Below are positions 53,333 through 63,785 of a DNA stretch of 64,000 nucleotides, piece by piece; position 1 is the stretch's first letter; every line of letters starts with the position of its first letter. Made by a program: the position numbers and the translations under genes. The stretch lies in contig CM075943.1 of assembly GCA_038030265.1 (NCBI GenBank), positions 41,912,001 through 41,976,000 of the forward strand, given 5' to 3'. The notes below the pieces were generated by a model, which had not been told where the DNA came from, did not search any database, and worked only from the letters and a program-made list of their open reading frames with translations. This DNA comes from Corythucha ciliata. Lineage: Eukaryota > Arthropoda > Insecta > Hemiptera > Tingidae.

Positions 53333-55600
53333 CTGCTTAGTGATCGGAGGAACACAAGATTCCTTTCGAACGACTGAACACGTCGATTTTAAAGCGCCAT
53401 TCGCCTTCGTCTTCCCACAGTCTGAACACCCTCGTTCACCATCGATGACTTTCACAGCTTCCTTTTGCTTTTTCGAGTTGTGAAGCGTCCAACTCGACCG
53501 TTCATGTTTGAGCCCTATACAACCTCTTCATACCTAACGAATAGTGTGATAAATGAAAGGTCCGTTCGATTGTTTCGCGAGTGCTACACTTTTGAAGAAA
53601 ATCATCTGGTTTCATTCTATTTTTCAGAATAAGTCAACGATATCACATGGTTTTTTACACTAGTGTAGCACTAGCAAAACAATGGAACGGACCTAAAGTT
53701 GTTTAAAAACTTTAAAAGTTGTTCAAATTGACATTTCTGGACGTATGATACCAGTTATTATTAGGTTCTCTCTTTCCTCGTGATTTTTCGTCGTAGCATG
53801 GTCATAATAATAGGCATGGACATGGAACATTTTATAGAATAATAATCTTCTGGAGAATTTTTGTACAGATTTAAACCAGCAAATAACGATAGCAGCATGA
53901 GTAGGGAAGTCCTGCATTGAAGGGAACTGGAAGTGATTAGATAAACTCAAGATTTCCAAATCCTTATTTCCCTCTCCTATTGTTCGACCTTTACGTAATG
54001 TTATTTACCGTGAAAATTCATTACTTGTTATAAAGAAAGTAGGGATTTCGAGACCCTACCATGAATTTCAGAGAAATAAATGCGGCGCCAAACAGGAAAG
54101 TAATTCTATGAGTGCAAAAGGAAGAAGCTAAGCTGAGAGGGTCGTTTGAGTGACTCTTCCTGTATAACCCCAATTACTATACCTTTGAGGCGGCTTTTCT
54201 TCTTGATGTCAATTTGTTTTTCTTTCGAGTGAAGTTTTGGGGGGGGGGATGAAAAAATTAAATACAGATCATATTCAATATTACACAAAGTTTCGTAGTA
54301 TAAGACAATTTCCCCCCTAAAATGTATTCATGAAATTTTGAATTTTAAATTTCCGGATTACACAGGCTTGAAAAATCTGCGACCCAGTTGCCTCGAATTA
54401 TATGCCATTAACGAGTGAGAATCCGTTTGAACAAACAGATTCAGTTAAGTTTTACAGCCGTGAGCCATGTTTGAGCCCTGTGGTACCCTCAAGATTGGTA
54501 ACGTAGAGAGAGGCGTGTTCGTACGGGGCTGCACTCTATTTTCCAATAACAGGGTTTTATTTCATACGAGATGTCAGCGAACGTTTTTAATTTCTTATTA
54601 CATAACTATTCATATTAAAATGTGTTCAAAATTCTTAGAATACGGGTTTCCATCAACTCGTAATTAATTTTAATTGACTTTATTAGTAAAGGTAACACTC
54701 GAATTATCCTTCCATGGAATGCCTGCAATCCTTCTCACAATACCAGTACGAAACCACTTTTGAGCTATATATACCTTCTCTGGCGTGCATAGTATCAAGA
54801 GGGTCCGAAATCTGGCTGTCGCTTGAACTAAGGTCTCATCACCAATGTTCAATCTCGAACTCAGGTTCGAGAAGTTAACGAGTGTATCACGACAGGGTAC
54901 CTCGGCTTATTATGTCTGCGATATGCCACGAATATGACCCTATTTTTTTTTTTTTAAATTTCCATTCTGACATGAACAAGGCCCGGCCGAAATAGCCTTC
55001 GTCGGTTTTATTTTTCAATTCATCCTTTGACGGGGGGACAATGCGAGGGACGAACGGTGGTATTCCTGAACGCTTAATTCTCCCCCAAAAGACTCATCTG
55101 CACCTGATAACAAGAGATAAACCATCATTTAAGTGTAATTTTTCCAAATTTCACGATTATGCGAAGAATGCTACTATAGATGTTCGTGATAGCCTCAGCT
55201 GAACATTCAATAGGAAGGCTACCCCTCTTCTGCATTATTGACTTATTAGAGTAGTAATTGAGACGACAACCAATGTTCATGTACTTGCCCCCAGCGGCAT
55301 AAAACTTATCATCGCGTACGAATCGAGAAAAAAAAAACACTAACTAGTTCTCCGCTAAAATAATTATCACTGCTTCGAGGATATAATGAAGAAAGCGTCC
55401 TAACTCGCAGTAAAAATTGCCAATTCGCTGATGATGATTCACGCGGAGTCAAGCCTTTTAGCTATCTACGCCTCTATAGTATATGCACTCATTCGTAACT
55501 TGAAAATTCACTCTAAGGAAGTTTAAGTAAGCTTGATGGTAAATTAGGAACACTAAAAGGAAAGAAAGTTGTAGTAAATGTTCAAGTCCACTTGTCAGCA
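53333..55600. other. Intergenic DNA
   Basis: Two kilobases without a supported gene. Poly-G at 54239-54248. Scattered short ORFs have no domain. Confidence 0.35.
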
Positions 55601-55610
55601 AGCCAAGTGC

Positions 55611-56095
55611 TATGACCCTTATTCGCTCTCAAATCGAAGGTAGAAGAGGAAATTGATCGACTAGCGACTACTACAACAAGGCGTATTGTAATCGGTCGAC
55701 ACAATGCAAGACTCAATCTATGTAAGCACTCCAGTCGTCGTAGCAGATCTAACCAGACGGGAGAATACGGGCTGTGCAATGATTTCAAGAGAACAGTCAA
55801 TCCAATCATTGGACATGCGAAATATCACCCCACGAAGATATAGCCGTTGAATTGAGTGAATGCTTGAGTAAATTGAGTGTCCTGATTTTCAGTGATTGAC
55901 CTCAAAGACGCGTACACCTGCAGCTAGAGGTGGATAAACCGCAATGAAATGTTTTAGCGACACACAAAGGTTACATTCAGTACAGTCGCCTTCCGTTTGG
56001 ATTAAAATTTGTGCCTCCTTCGTTTCAGAAAAAGATGGATGAAATCTTGAACGGTGTCAATCAAACTGGATGGTCTTCGGGCGACATTGTAATGG
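55611..56095 (+). pseudogene. Gypsy-type reverse transcriptase fragment (heavily decayed)
   Basis: In shifting frames one reads FALKSKVEEEIDRLA (about 55622-55665), then LCNDFKRTVNPII (about 55770-55810). Next come SVIDLKDAY (about 55889-55915, motif A with the catalytic Asp) and KGYIQYSRLPFGLKF followed by PSFQKKMDEIL (about 55968-56050). These are consecutive blocks of a Metaviridae RT. Stops and frame changes separate nearly every block, and the YxDD box is lost just downstream. The sequence differs from the Gypsy copy at 23 kb (for example LKDAY against DLNERF), so it is a different lineage or a far older insertion. Confidence 0.75.
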
Positions 56096-56107
56096 TGAGG
56101 AGGAGGG

Positions 56108-56202
56108 ATTTGGACTGAGATAGGTACTAGGGCGGATAGAAAAACACAACGTCCAAAGTTGAACTATATAAATGTCGCGATGGCTTCAAGATAGCGGACT
56201 CG
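56108..56202 (+). repeat. 95-bp direct repeat, copy 2
   Basis: Matches 53238-53332. It begins only a dozen bases after the Gypsy RT fragment ends, so it may belong to the same or a nested element. Confidence 0.7.
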
Positions 56203-57364
56203 TGTGCTTCACAAACCAGCCCGAATAATATTTACAATCACTCGCAGTTTCGCCAGCACACTTGGTACTTCGGACTGATTATCGGCCACGGCTCAGAAAT
56301 GTAAGTGAAGACAAGAAAATTCCCAAAGATGGCCGCAAACAGACTTGCAATATGGGCTGTGTCATTAAGCTCTTGTCCCCACACCATCGAACAAATATAT
56401 TAAACTTGAAATGTCTTTAAAACTTGGAAACGTTTGAACTTTACGATCCCTGACATGCATATTTAAGTAATAATTAAACATTAATGAGACTAGGTGAAAG
56501 AAAACCGCACTAATGGACGCTAAAATACTACATGAAATAGTTAAAATAGAAAGTAGTACCTAAGTGAGCATTTATCAGTGTACATAATGTTCAATTAAAG
56601 TTCATAGGTGTGGTTGCTACTTTTTGCTTTGTAAATAGCAATGCAAGTTGAACTATGATTATGATGATTGATGAGTATTTCAGTAATTGATTAATTTAAT
56701 TTAATTTAAGTATACACATTAAACACATAATGAATTGCCAAAAATTAATAATCTATGACTTTCAATGTGTATTTTTCACAAATGCATGAGTTGATTCGGC
56801 AGTTTTACCTCCGTGAAGTGGTACTATCCTGTAGCTAAACGGCGAACTAAACCCGAGTTAACAAGTTCTTTCCACCCAACTCACTCAATACATCTTTCCA
56901 GGTATCGACCTTTAATATTTCAAAGGAATAAGAACTGTTGACATTATTCATTCGAGTCCCAAGTCCAATTGTGTGACTCCTCAAACTCACAATTCAACAT
57001 AAGGACACTCTCGAAGAAACAATTTTTCATCACCTCGCTCTGTATAAATAGGAGCCAACGACCCTCATCACTTCGGGGAGGTCCGAAGTGCTCAGTTGTC
57101 ACAAACCCAAATGGATTAATCACGATAATTGATCTTACACAGCTTACGAAATAATATGAGTGAAAAAAGTACAGCTTGAACACAAATTGACCTTCCTTTT
57201 GCTAATTGAAGTTTTTTTTTTTTTGTATTAGTCCATTCTGGCATCGTAAACAACTAGAATCGAAGATTCTCTTCATCATTGTCAATTTTACTTTCATTGC
57301 CTGTATACGAAGGGTCGAAATTATTAATTGAAATAAATAATCAAAGCTTTTATTTTTACTTTTG
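56203..57364. other. Intergenic AT-rich DNA
   Basis: Nothing supportable. The opposing ORFs at 56944-57183 are domainless. Confidence 0.35.
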
Positions 57365-57367
57365 TTA

Positions 57368-57508
57368 AGCCCTGTTCACACGATGCAATGTTTGAAATTA
57401 TATTGCATGCTGGTTTTTTAAAAACATATGTTCCTTGGTAGTGACCGGATGTTTTTAAAAATCCAGCATGCAATTTAGCTTCAAATATTGCATCGTTTTA
57501 ACAGGGCT
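57368..57508. mobile_element. PIF/Harbinger-like MITE, 141 bp, TSD TTA
   Basis: AGCCCTGTTCACACGATGCA and TGCATCGTTTTAACAGGGCT are the inverted ends, and pairing continues inward through GCATGCTGG/CCAGCATGC, so almost the whole element folds back. TTA flanks both sides (57365-57367 and 57509-57511). The loop word GTTCCTTGGTAGTGACC recurs at 62788-62805, identifying a second, disrupted copy in the DUF4806 gene. Confidence 0.8.
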
Positions 57509-57511
57509 TTA

Positions 57512-58767
57512 GGCACCTGTAGCTATCTATGAATTCCGTATTTCCTGTGAGGGGATAACGGGACTCTTAAGAGTTGAAAACCTTCACGTTTTCACCTAAG
57601 AAAACTTGATGAATCGTCAGTTTTACAACCTCAAAGTTTTCCAAGTACAAGACGCATGAAATGAGCACGTGTTTTGGGATGAAGAATAGTTATAAAACGA
57701 AAAGTTGCCTTCTGCTTAAGAGCTTTTATACATTCTTGTCATTATATCGTTAAGACATAATCTACCCATTTTACGTAATATTTTAGAGTTGGACCATCCG
57801 GTTTTCTTTATAGTCTTCACAGTTTTATATATCATGATGACTACAAAAAATGTGGGCAGCACGGGGTCATTTTTAGTAATTGTTGATCTGAGTTAAAAGG
57901 TAAACACAATACTAAAAAAAAAAAAAAAAAAAAAAACAGACGAGCGATGTGAGTGGGCTATGATGGACAGGGAGAAGGGGGTTGAAGGTCATTTTTGTTT
58001 TGGTATGTTCTTCTTCTTTATTTCCGTCCTGGTGGAACATTGATCTTCTACAGGAGGGGGGGGGTACCCTCATCGAATTTTGCCGGAAGTTTTGCCAGCA
58101 ATGAAACACTTTTCTAGCTTGTAGTGAACGACTGATGACTGATGAATTAATTTTCTCACCTCTTTTTGGGCAATGAAATTCTTGCCCTTCAACATGGTTT
58201 CCAGGTATGTTTAACTGTGATCGACTCACAGAACAACAAAAAATGATGTACTGTCTTGGTCCTGCATCAAGCAGTTCATTATTCCAGCCGTGACAACCGA
58301 CTGTCATTAACTTGGTAACAGTGAAAAATCCGAACGCAAACGCATTATTCGAAAGCCGCGTAAATTAATAAATTGAGGGAGAACTATTCACCACTTCACT
58401 CAACACCCCGGAACCGTTTCAAAGGGGCACGCGCGGCTGGCTGATTTATACGTTTTACGGTTGTGTTCGCGGCAGCCAGCTTAATTTCGTCACCGAGGCG
58501 TTCAAAGTTGGTTCAATCATTTGGTGTCGTGGCCGAGTACTGGACTAGTTTCATTTATTTCCAATGCAGTAGATAATGGAACAGAGTTCAAAGAACAGTG
58601 TTTTTATTAAAATTAGGTTTGGATACTTCTTTATTCCATTCATTGGTGATGAAGGGGGGAGTAGAAATTGAAGGAGGGACGATTAGTGTGAGTGGGATAA
58701 GTTAGGTAACTTAGGAAAAGATAGGAAAAGAGAGGGTGATCTATTTTTCAGCTATTATAATTATTTA
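57512..58767. other. Intergenic DNA with poly(A) tract
   Basis: A run of about 23 A at 57914-57936 may end a retroposed sequence. The antisense ORF 57912-58307 terminates in poly-Phe because of it and has no domain. Poly-G at 58056-58064. Confidence 0.35.
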
Positions 58768-59170
58768 GATATCCGTCATTTTCTGATTTTTTCAGAAACA
58801 GCTAGTAGCACGCGCAATAATTGTTGCAATGGCAAAAATGGTGAGCCCATTGGAAAGAGCACGACATTTTCTATTTAAAGAGCCTATTTTTATCCTGATC
58901 AGACGATATCTACTACGTTTTGAATCAGCTTATTAGCGAGGAAACTTATTTCCGGAAGTATTGGTGATATGGTGATGTAGTCAGAAAATTAAGTTTTTCC
59001 GCCAATAAGCTGATTCAAAACGTAGTAGATGTCGTCTGTTCTGGATAAAAATAGGCTCTTTAAATAGAAAATTGTGTGCTCTTTCCAATGGGCTCATCGT
59101 TTTTGCCATTGCAACAATTATTGCGTGTGCAACTAGCTGTTTCTGGAAAAATCAGAAAATGGCGGATATC
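58768..59170. mobile_element. Near-perfect foldback element, ~165-bp arms
   Basis: The left arm 58768-58934 (GATATCCGTCATTTTCTGAT to GAATCAGCTTATT) and the right arm 59004-59170 (AATAAGCTGATTC to GAAAATGGCGGATATC) are inverted copies with roughly 95% identity by eye, separated by about 70 bases. This high identity makes it the youngest-looking foldback in the window. No ORF. RNA from it would form a long hairpin. Confidence 0.85.
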
Positions 59171-59284
59171 TCGGAAACAAAGCGGAATTTCGGAAAAGTG
59201 CAAATAGTCAATTAGATCAGAAATGAGTTGCCCCTTCACTGGTTTTTCTCTGTCAGTCGCTTTTTGTACACCTTGTATTGGGGG

Positions 59285-59740
59285 GCTAAAATGGTGAAGA
59301 ATCGCTAAATCGGCAGAAAATCGCTCATCCGCGGTTAAATGAGGGTAGTGCGCTAATCTGCGGATAAAATTTTAAAAAAGTGTTAATTCGCAGCGAAAAA
59401 TGGGAAACAAAGCTCTCATTGAGGACTCGCTAGGAGGCTAAAATTAGGTGAAACGCTAATCAAGAAAAATAACTATTAACTATTAATGGGGTTAAATTGA
59501 GAGCATTTGCTATTTCACAGAAATAAATCGAGTAAATAGCAAGTAGCGGTTTCCGGAGGTTTCAAATTACAAAATATAGCGCTAATTCACGGGTAAAATC
59601 GCTCATTAACGGCTCAAATCAGGAAAAACACAAATTCATTGCAAGAAAAATCGCTAATTCACGTCTGAAGTGGAGACAAATCGCTAATTCACCGATGAAA
59701 TGTGGAAAAAACGCTAATTCGCGGCTCCTGAGGACCACTT
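59285..59740 (-). repeat. Degenerate array, family B (reverse orientation)
   Basis: 'aaaatcgctaattc(g/a)c(g)gctaaaatt' words recur every 30-45 bases. The last units near 59640-59730 are the best conserved. Confidence 0.65.
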
Positions 59741-60035
59741 CACAGAGGCGTTGGTGAAAGATTCGCCCGGGGGTGCCAAATATGTCTTAGGCCGGCAGTG
59801 TAATGAGCTGCCACAGGGCACACATTTTGTGCAAATGGAAAACGCTATTATACTATGGTTAACTTATGTTGTTGAAGTTATTGATCAGTCCCCAAGTGCG
59901 TTTTATTCAGAGTGTCAAGGCCTTATGTTTAGATCAAAGTGTTGTGCTCGATGAAGGGGGGGGCAGGATGGGTTGTCCGCCTGAGTTCTTATAACCACGT
60001 TTATGGCCCACGACGACCAAAAAAGATTGGCCGGC
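59741..60035 (+). other. Short ORF of unknown nature beside the family B array
   Basis: The ORF reading from before 59751 to 59954 has ordinary codon usage (KDSPGGAKYVLGRQC start), unlike the arrays, but no domain I recognise and no clear splice sites. It may be a captured exon or retroelement scrap. Confidence 0.2.
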
Positions 60036-60039
60036 CGTG

Positions 60040-60480
60040 ATCTAGGAGATGACACTTCTGCGATCGCTAGACATTGTATGTGAGACAGGCACTCACAACA
60101 GAGCTAGATGGGGGGGGGGATATGAAAACTATTGGCAAGAGTATAAGTCCTTTTACGTCTTTAAAAAAAAAAATCCTTTTAAGAGTTACGAAGCCATATA
60201 TAGCCATCCAATTCAATGGTAGGAAAGAGCTTTAAAAATTCTAAATTTCGGGGCTTACTAGTAGCCTCAGGGATTCGTTCGAAATTATATGGCGATGGTG
60301 GTTTTCTATTTTCTATATTCTGGTTCTATTTCTATTTCTATATTGTAATTTTTACATTTGACAGCCGTTTTAAAGCATCCCAAAGTGGTGATCGCCAACA
60401 GCTAGTTCTCGTGTGGGCCCTTTGTTCCGCAGAAAATTTCTGGCGATCTCAGAAGTGTCATCTCCTACCTAGACCACAAA
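60040..60480. repeat. Element with short inverted ends (AGGAGATGACACTTCTG)
   Basis: CTAGGAGATGACACTTCTGC at 60042-60061 is inverted at about 60447-60466 (CAGAAGTGTCATCTCCTA). Neighbouring GATCGC words extend the arms to about 30 bases. The interior is AT-rich and contains ORF 60216-60530 without a domain. Possibly a small DNA transposon; the target duplication is unclear. Confidence 0.45.
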
Positions 60481-60544
60481 AAAGCTTAAAATTTAGTAAT
60501 AATATATTGATATTGCGTACCTCATATTAAAATGGATTGTTATT

Positions 60545-60990
60545 GAGTGAGCCGAATTCAGAAATTTGGGAAATACCTAGCCCCACGTTTTCACTATTTA
60601 CGCGCCAAACCCGCGAAATTATTTTCGAGTTTTGAATTAAAATTGGTATTCTGGAATGCATGGCCAAATACCCAAGAAATTATGATCTGTAAAGGAGAGA
60701 AAATCTGCGACATTGAGGTTTTCGAAGAGCCAAACAACAATTTTTTGAAGAATTCAACTGATGAATTCAAATGATGAAGACTGACTTTGAAAGAGTCAGA
60801 ACCGCAAAATTGAGCTTTATTGAAAAAGCCAAACATGCGAAATCTGGTTTCCTGCACTTCTAAGAGCCGAATCTTTGAAATTGTTTTTCCGAGTGGTCCG
60901 AACCCGTGAATTGAAGAGAAATCTACCAAATTGTGGTTTTAAAGGGCCAAATCGGCAGATTCAATAGAGAACGCCAAATTTTTGTTTGCT
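60545..60990. repeat. Degenerate array, family C
   Basis: 'gccaaacccgcgaaattatttt', 'gccaaacatgcgaaatctgg' and 'ccgaacccgtgaattga' variants recur every 30-45 bases. ORFs on both strands across it are by-products. Confidence 0.65.
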
Positions 60991-61033
60991 CGATTCGAGT
61001 CGTTATGAATTTTTATTGCATTACAACGCATTT

Positions 61034-61064
61034 TAGTGCATTTCATTTATGTCAAAATGCACTA
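61034..61064. repeat. Dispersed hairpin motif, fourth copy
   Basis: Perfect ten-base arms TAGTGCATTT and AAATGCACTA. The TTGGTCTCG tail is replaced by a T run. Confidence 0.6.
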
Positions 61065-61400
61065 TTTTTTTTATTGCTATTATTTATTTATTTTTAGGGG
61101 TTTGGCTTGTTTTATTTTCTTCTTTTCAGAGGCATAGCCAGAAGGAAGCAATTGCCCTCCCATAGACTCGAAAACGCAGCCACATTGGGGCAGCTCTGCC
61201 CACCACTGCACACTGATTCATGAAATGACCAAAATTCCTGGTTAAATAATGTTCTAAACTCACAGTTACATCAAAAGCGCGCACTTCATGAAATGCGAAA
61301 TTACGGCATGTCCCAAGCAGCAAAGTTCATTGAAAAAATATTTTTTTAATACTCTTTTCGAATATTCAGTAAATATTTCGAATGTCCGCTTTTTGAGTGG

Positions 61401-61640
61401 TTATGAAATATTCATAGAAAATGGTTTGAAAAATATTCTTGAAATAATATTCAAAAATATTTTCTTCAAACATTTGCATAATATTCTCGAAGTAAGATTC
61501 AAAAATATTTTCTTCAAGTATTTACAGAATATTCTCGAACTAAGATTCAAAAATATTTTCTTCGAGTATTTTCATAATATTCTCGAAGTAAGATTCACAA
61601 ATATTTGCTACAAATATTCCCAAAATATTCTTTTGATTTT
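61401..61640 (+). repeat. 48-bp tandem repeat, ~4-5 units
   Basis: Units start at 61449, 61497, 61545 and 61593, with a diverged one before. Each begins ATTCAAAAATATTTTCTTC and ends near CTCGAAGTAAG. Because 48 is divisible by three, the unit gives a 16-residue period in ORF 61288-61716 (RFKNIFFKYLQNILEL pattern). I regard it as AT-rich minisatellite, since no gene structure surrounds it. Confidence 0.85.
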
Positions 61641-61823
61641 TGTGAATTTTTTTTTATTAATATGTGTAGTATATTTCATGAACACAGGACATAATATTAT
61701 TATAAATGGTAGGTAATAAAAAAGATAAAAGTTAAAAAAGGTGTATAAAAGGGTAGGTAAAAAAATAATAACATAAAATGCAAAATATTAAGCAAAAACG
61801 GCAATTAAAATGTATTAATTTTA
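61641..61823. other. Intergenic DNA downstream of the DUF4806 gene
   Basis: AT-rich. Probably includes the 3' UTR of the minus-strand DUF4806 gene, but no single clear polyadenylation hexamer stands out. Confidence 0.35.
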
Positions 61824-63785
61824 CTATTTTTTTCTAGCTCGAAAAGGCAAAGAGGCCAGCCACTCTGACCCCGCGTGGCTGAGGTCCGCTTCAGTCACAA
61901 GAATTTTCATCCTGTCACAAACTCTGCGAGCCCCTTCTATATTAGGGAAAACATTGGTAAATGAATAGCACAATTGGCAGAAGAAAAGTTGTTCTTACCG
62001 GTCAGAGCGCGAGCCAAATTTGAGTGTTCGAATGGCTTCTTTCCTTTGCGCCCCCTCCAACTGTACACTTTTCCCAACTCTTCCCCCGAAATGACGTGGG
62101 CCATCATTTTTTTGAGAATCAGCCCAGCTGTTTTGGCCCCACCGAGAAGTGACAGTTCCGAAACCTGTGAGATTTTCGTGTGAACATGTGTTTGAACAAG
62201 ATGAAATCATTACTTTATTTACCATGTCCTCGAAAGCTGGTTCGTCTGAGAGGAACTCTTCCAATGAGGTGAGCTGTTCCTCGGTGGTGATTGGTAGAGC
62301 CACATTTGACGAAAGAAGCCTAGTTGTCGAACTCGCTGGGTCGACTGCCGCAGGATTGACTCTTGAATTTGCCACAAATTGCTCGAACAGCAGTTTGAGG
62401 TGTTTAATATTTCGTGAAATTTCATTCTGCCCCTCCTTTATCATTTTTATTTCAAGCAAGATATCTGCAACAACAAAAAATGAATACGTTAAGACAATAA
62501 GTGAACTTACAAAGCTGAAATGGCAGAATGAGACATTACCTTCATGTTGACACGTGTGTTGTTGTGTCGGACAACGGTACGTCGAGACGTCGGACGTGGG
62601 GTTCGATCCTACAACAGAGTGGACTTTTTGTAATAATTGTAAAGGCCCGTTCACAAACTCTATGTTTTGGTTGTGTGGTGCCCGTTTGTTAAAAAATATC
62701 TGCTGACCCCAGCCAACAATTAACTGTTTCAAATCAGTTTGAACGTATTTTTGATCAAAAAACTTACTCGTGTAAAAGGGGCTTTTGTGTTCCTTGGTAG
62801 TGACCTGAGGGGTTGTAATAGTAAAGTGAAACACATGTGAGACGAGATGAGATTGACTTGACAGCTAAAATTTATTCACACATGGCTGCGAAATTCTTTC
62901 TCATCATGTCTCATACGGGTTTCACTTTTCTATTATAACCCCCCAGATGGTTTGAAAAAACTAGCATGCAATATTGCTTAAAAATTTGCATCATGTAATC
63001 CAGGCATAATTAATTAATAGACTCGGCTGGACGAGTTGCAATACATCTTGATCTATTAAGCCTGGATCACACGATGGAAATGTTTGAGCAATATTGCATG
63101 CTACTAGTAGTAGGGTCATTTCTGGAATTGAACGACGTTCAGAAAATTGAGTTTATGTTCATAACGTCATTAGATAGTAAACGAGCTGAATAATCATAAA
63201 GTGATCATGATTTGTTTGAGGTTATGCTCACAAAAGTAAAAGAATAATATCATGAGGTAAATTGCAAAGGATTTGTCGAAAAACCTTGAACGGGTGACGA
63301 ATAAAGAGAGGTTTCCTGTGACAGATGTTCGTAGTTGAAAACTTTTGTCAACGGTAATTTTGGGAGTGGCAAGTCCACTGCTTCTTCCTCTCCGGTATCC
63401 TCATCGGAGTCACTAGCAGGGATATATTTTCTTTTTCGCCTACCCCTGCCTAATTTGTCGTCATCAGTAGTCTCCAAATCACTTTTGGTTTCTGCCTTCG
63501 TGGCTTTTTGCCGGGCCCGCTCATAAGAGTCTGAAATTAAAGAAATGAATTAGACATAATCATCCATTGAAACAAGAGAAAGTGAATACCAACCAATATC
63601 TTTGGCCAAAATTCGGTTCAATTTCTCCCTCGACCAAGTCTCGGTTGGCTCGCTTTTTGACATCGACAGTTTGTGAAGCGCTGTAGGATTTTTGGTGTTG
63701 GGCCAAAGCGTAATACCATCAGTAATTAGCCAATTCGATGGTACCGCCGCAACCGATTTATCCTCAAATTCAACGACGTGCCACA
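61824..63785 (-). CDS. DUF4806-domain protein gene, six visible exons, 5' end missing
   Basis: Exons (minus strand): 63785-63594, 63530-63285, 62608-62540, 62464-62223, 62164-61999 and 61936-61824 (TAG). All phases match and would give about 342 residues. The first visible exon reads WHVVEFEDKSVAAVPSNWL. Exon 2 has an ERARQKATKAE helix, then a basic RGRRKRKY and an acidic SDSDEDTGEEE stretch, suggesting a nuclear protein. Exon 4 contains a helical EIKMIKEGQNEISRNIKHL segment. Exons 5-6 form DUF4806: LSLLGGAKTAGLILKKMM, then VYSWRGRKGKKPFE. From memory, DUF4806 proteins are numerous in insects such as aphids. Their molecular role is unknown, and some are transposon-linked. Exon 1 starts with TG after a strong acceptor, so an upstream exon ending in A would create a split ATG; this is inference. 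The donor at 63284 (GTTTTT) is weak. The intron 63284-62609 is filled with MITEs. Confidence 0.85.
62650..63110. mobile_element. Nested MITEs in the second visible intron of the DUF4806 gene
   Basis: GTTCCTTGGTAGTGACC (62788-62805) and GATGGTTTGAAAAAAC... then AGCATGCAATATTGC (from 62946) are the loop and right arm of the 57368-57508 family. They are split by a separate 140-bp palindromic element (next entry). A second, oppositely placed arm (CACACGATGGAAATG...GCATGC, 63069-63107) shows another, partial copy. Together they account for most of the 676-base intron. Confidence 0.65.
62806..62945. mobile_element. Palindromic element inserted in a MITE, ~140 bp
   Basis: Ends TGAGGGGTTGTAATAG and CTATTATAACCCCCCA are inverted repeats. 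Pairing continues through AAGTGAAAC/GTTTCACTT and GAGACGAGATGAG/CTCATCATGTCTC for about 45 bases. It interrupts the loop of the TTA-type MITE, so it is the younger insertion. Confidence 0.75.

Noticed and set aside
57912..58307. 131-codon minus-strand ORF ending in poly-Phe
   Set aside because: The tail is the complement of a poly(A) tract, and no domain or splice context supports it.
62223..62834. Single long ORF 61995-62834 as one exon
   Set aside because: It merges a MITE, two introns and three exons read partly in the wrong frame. The spliced model gives the correct DUF4806 reading at 62164-61999 in another frame.
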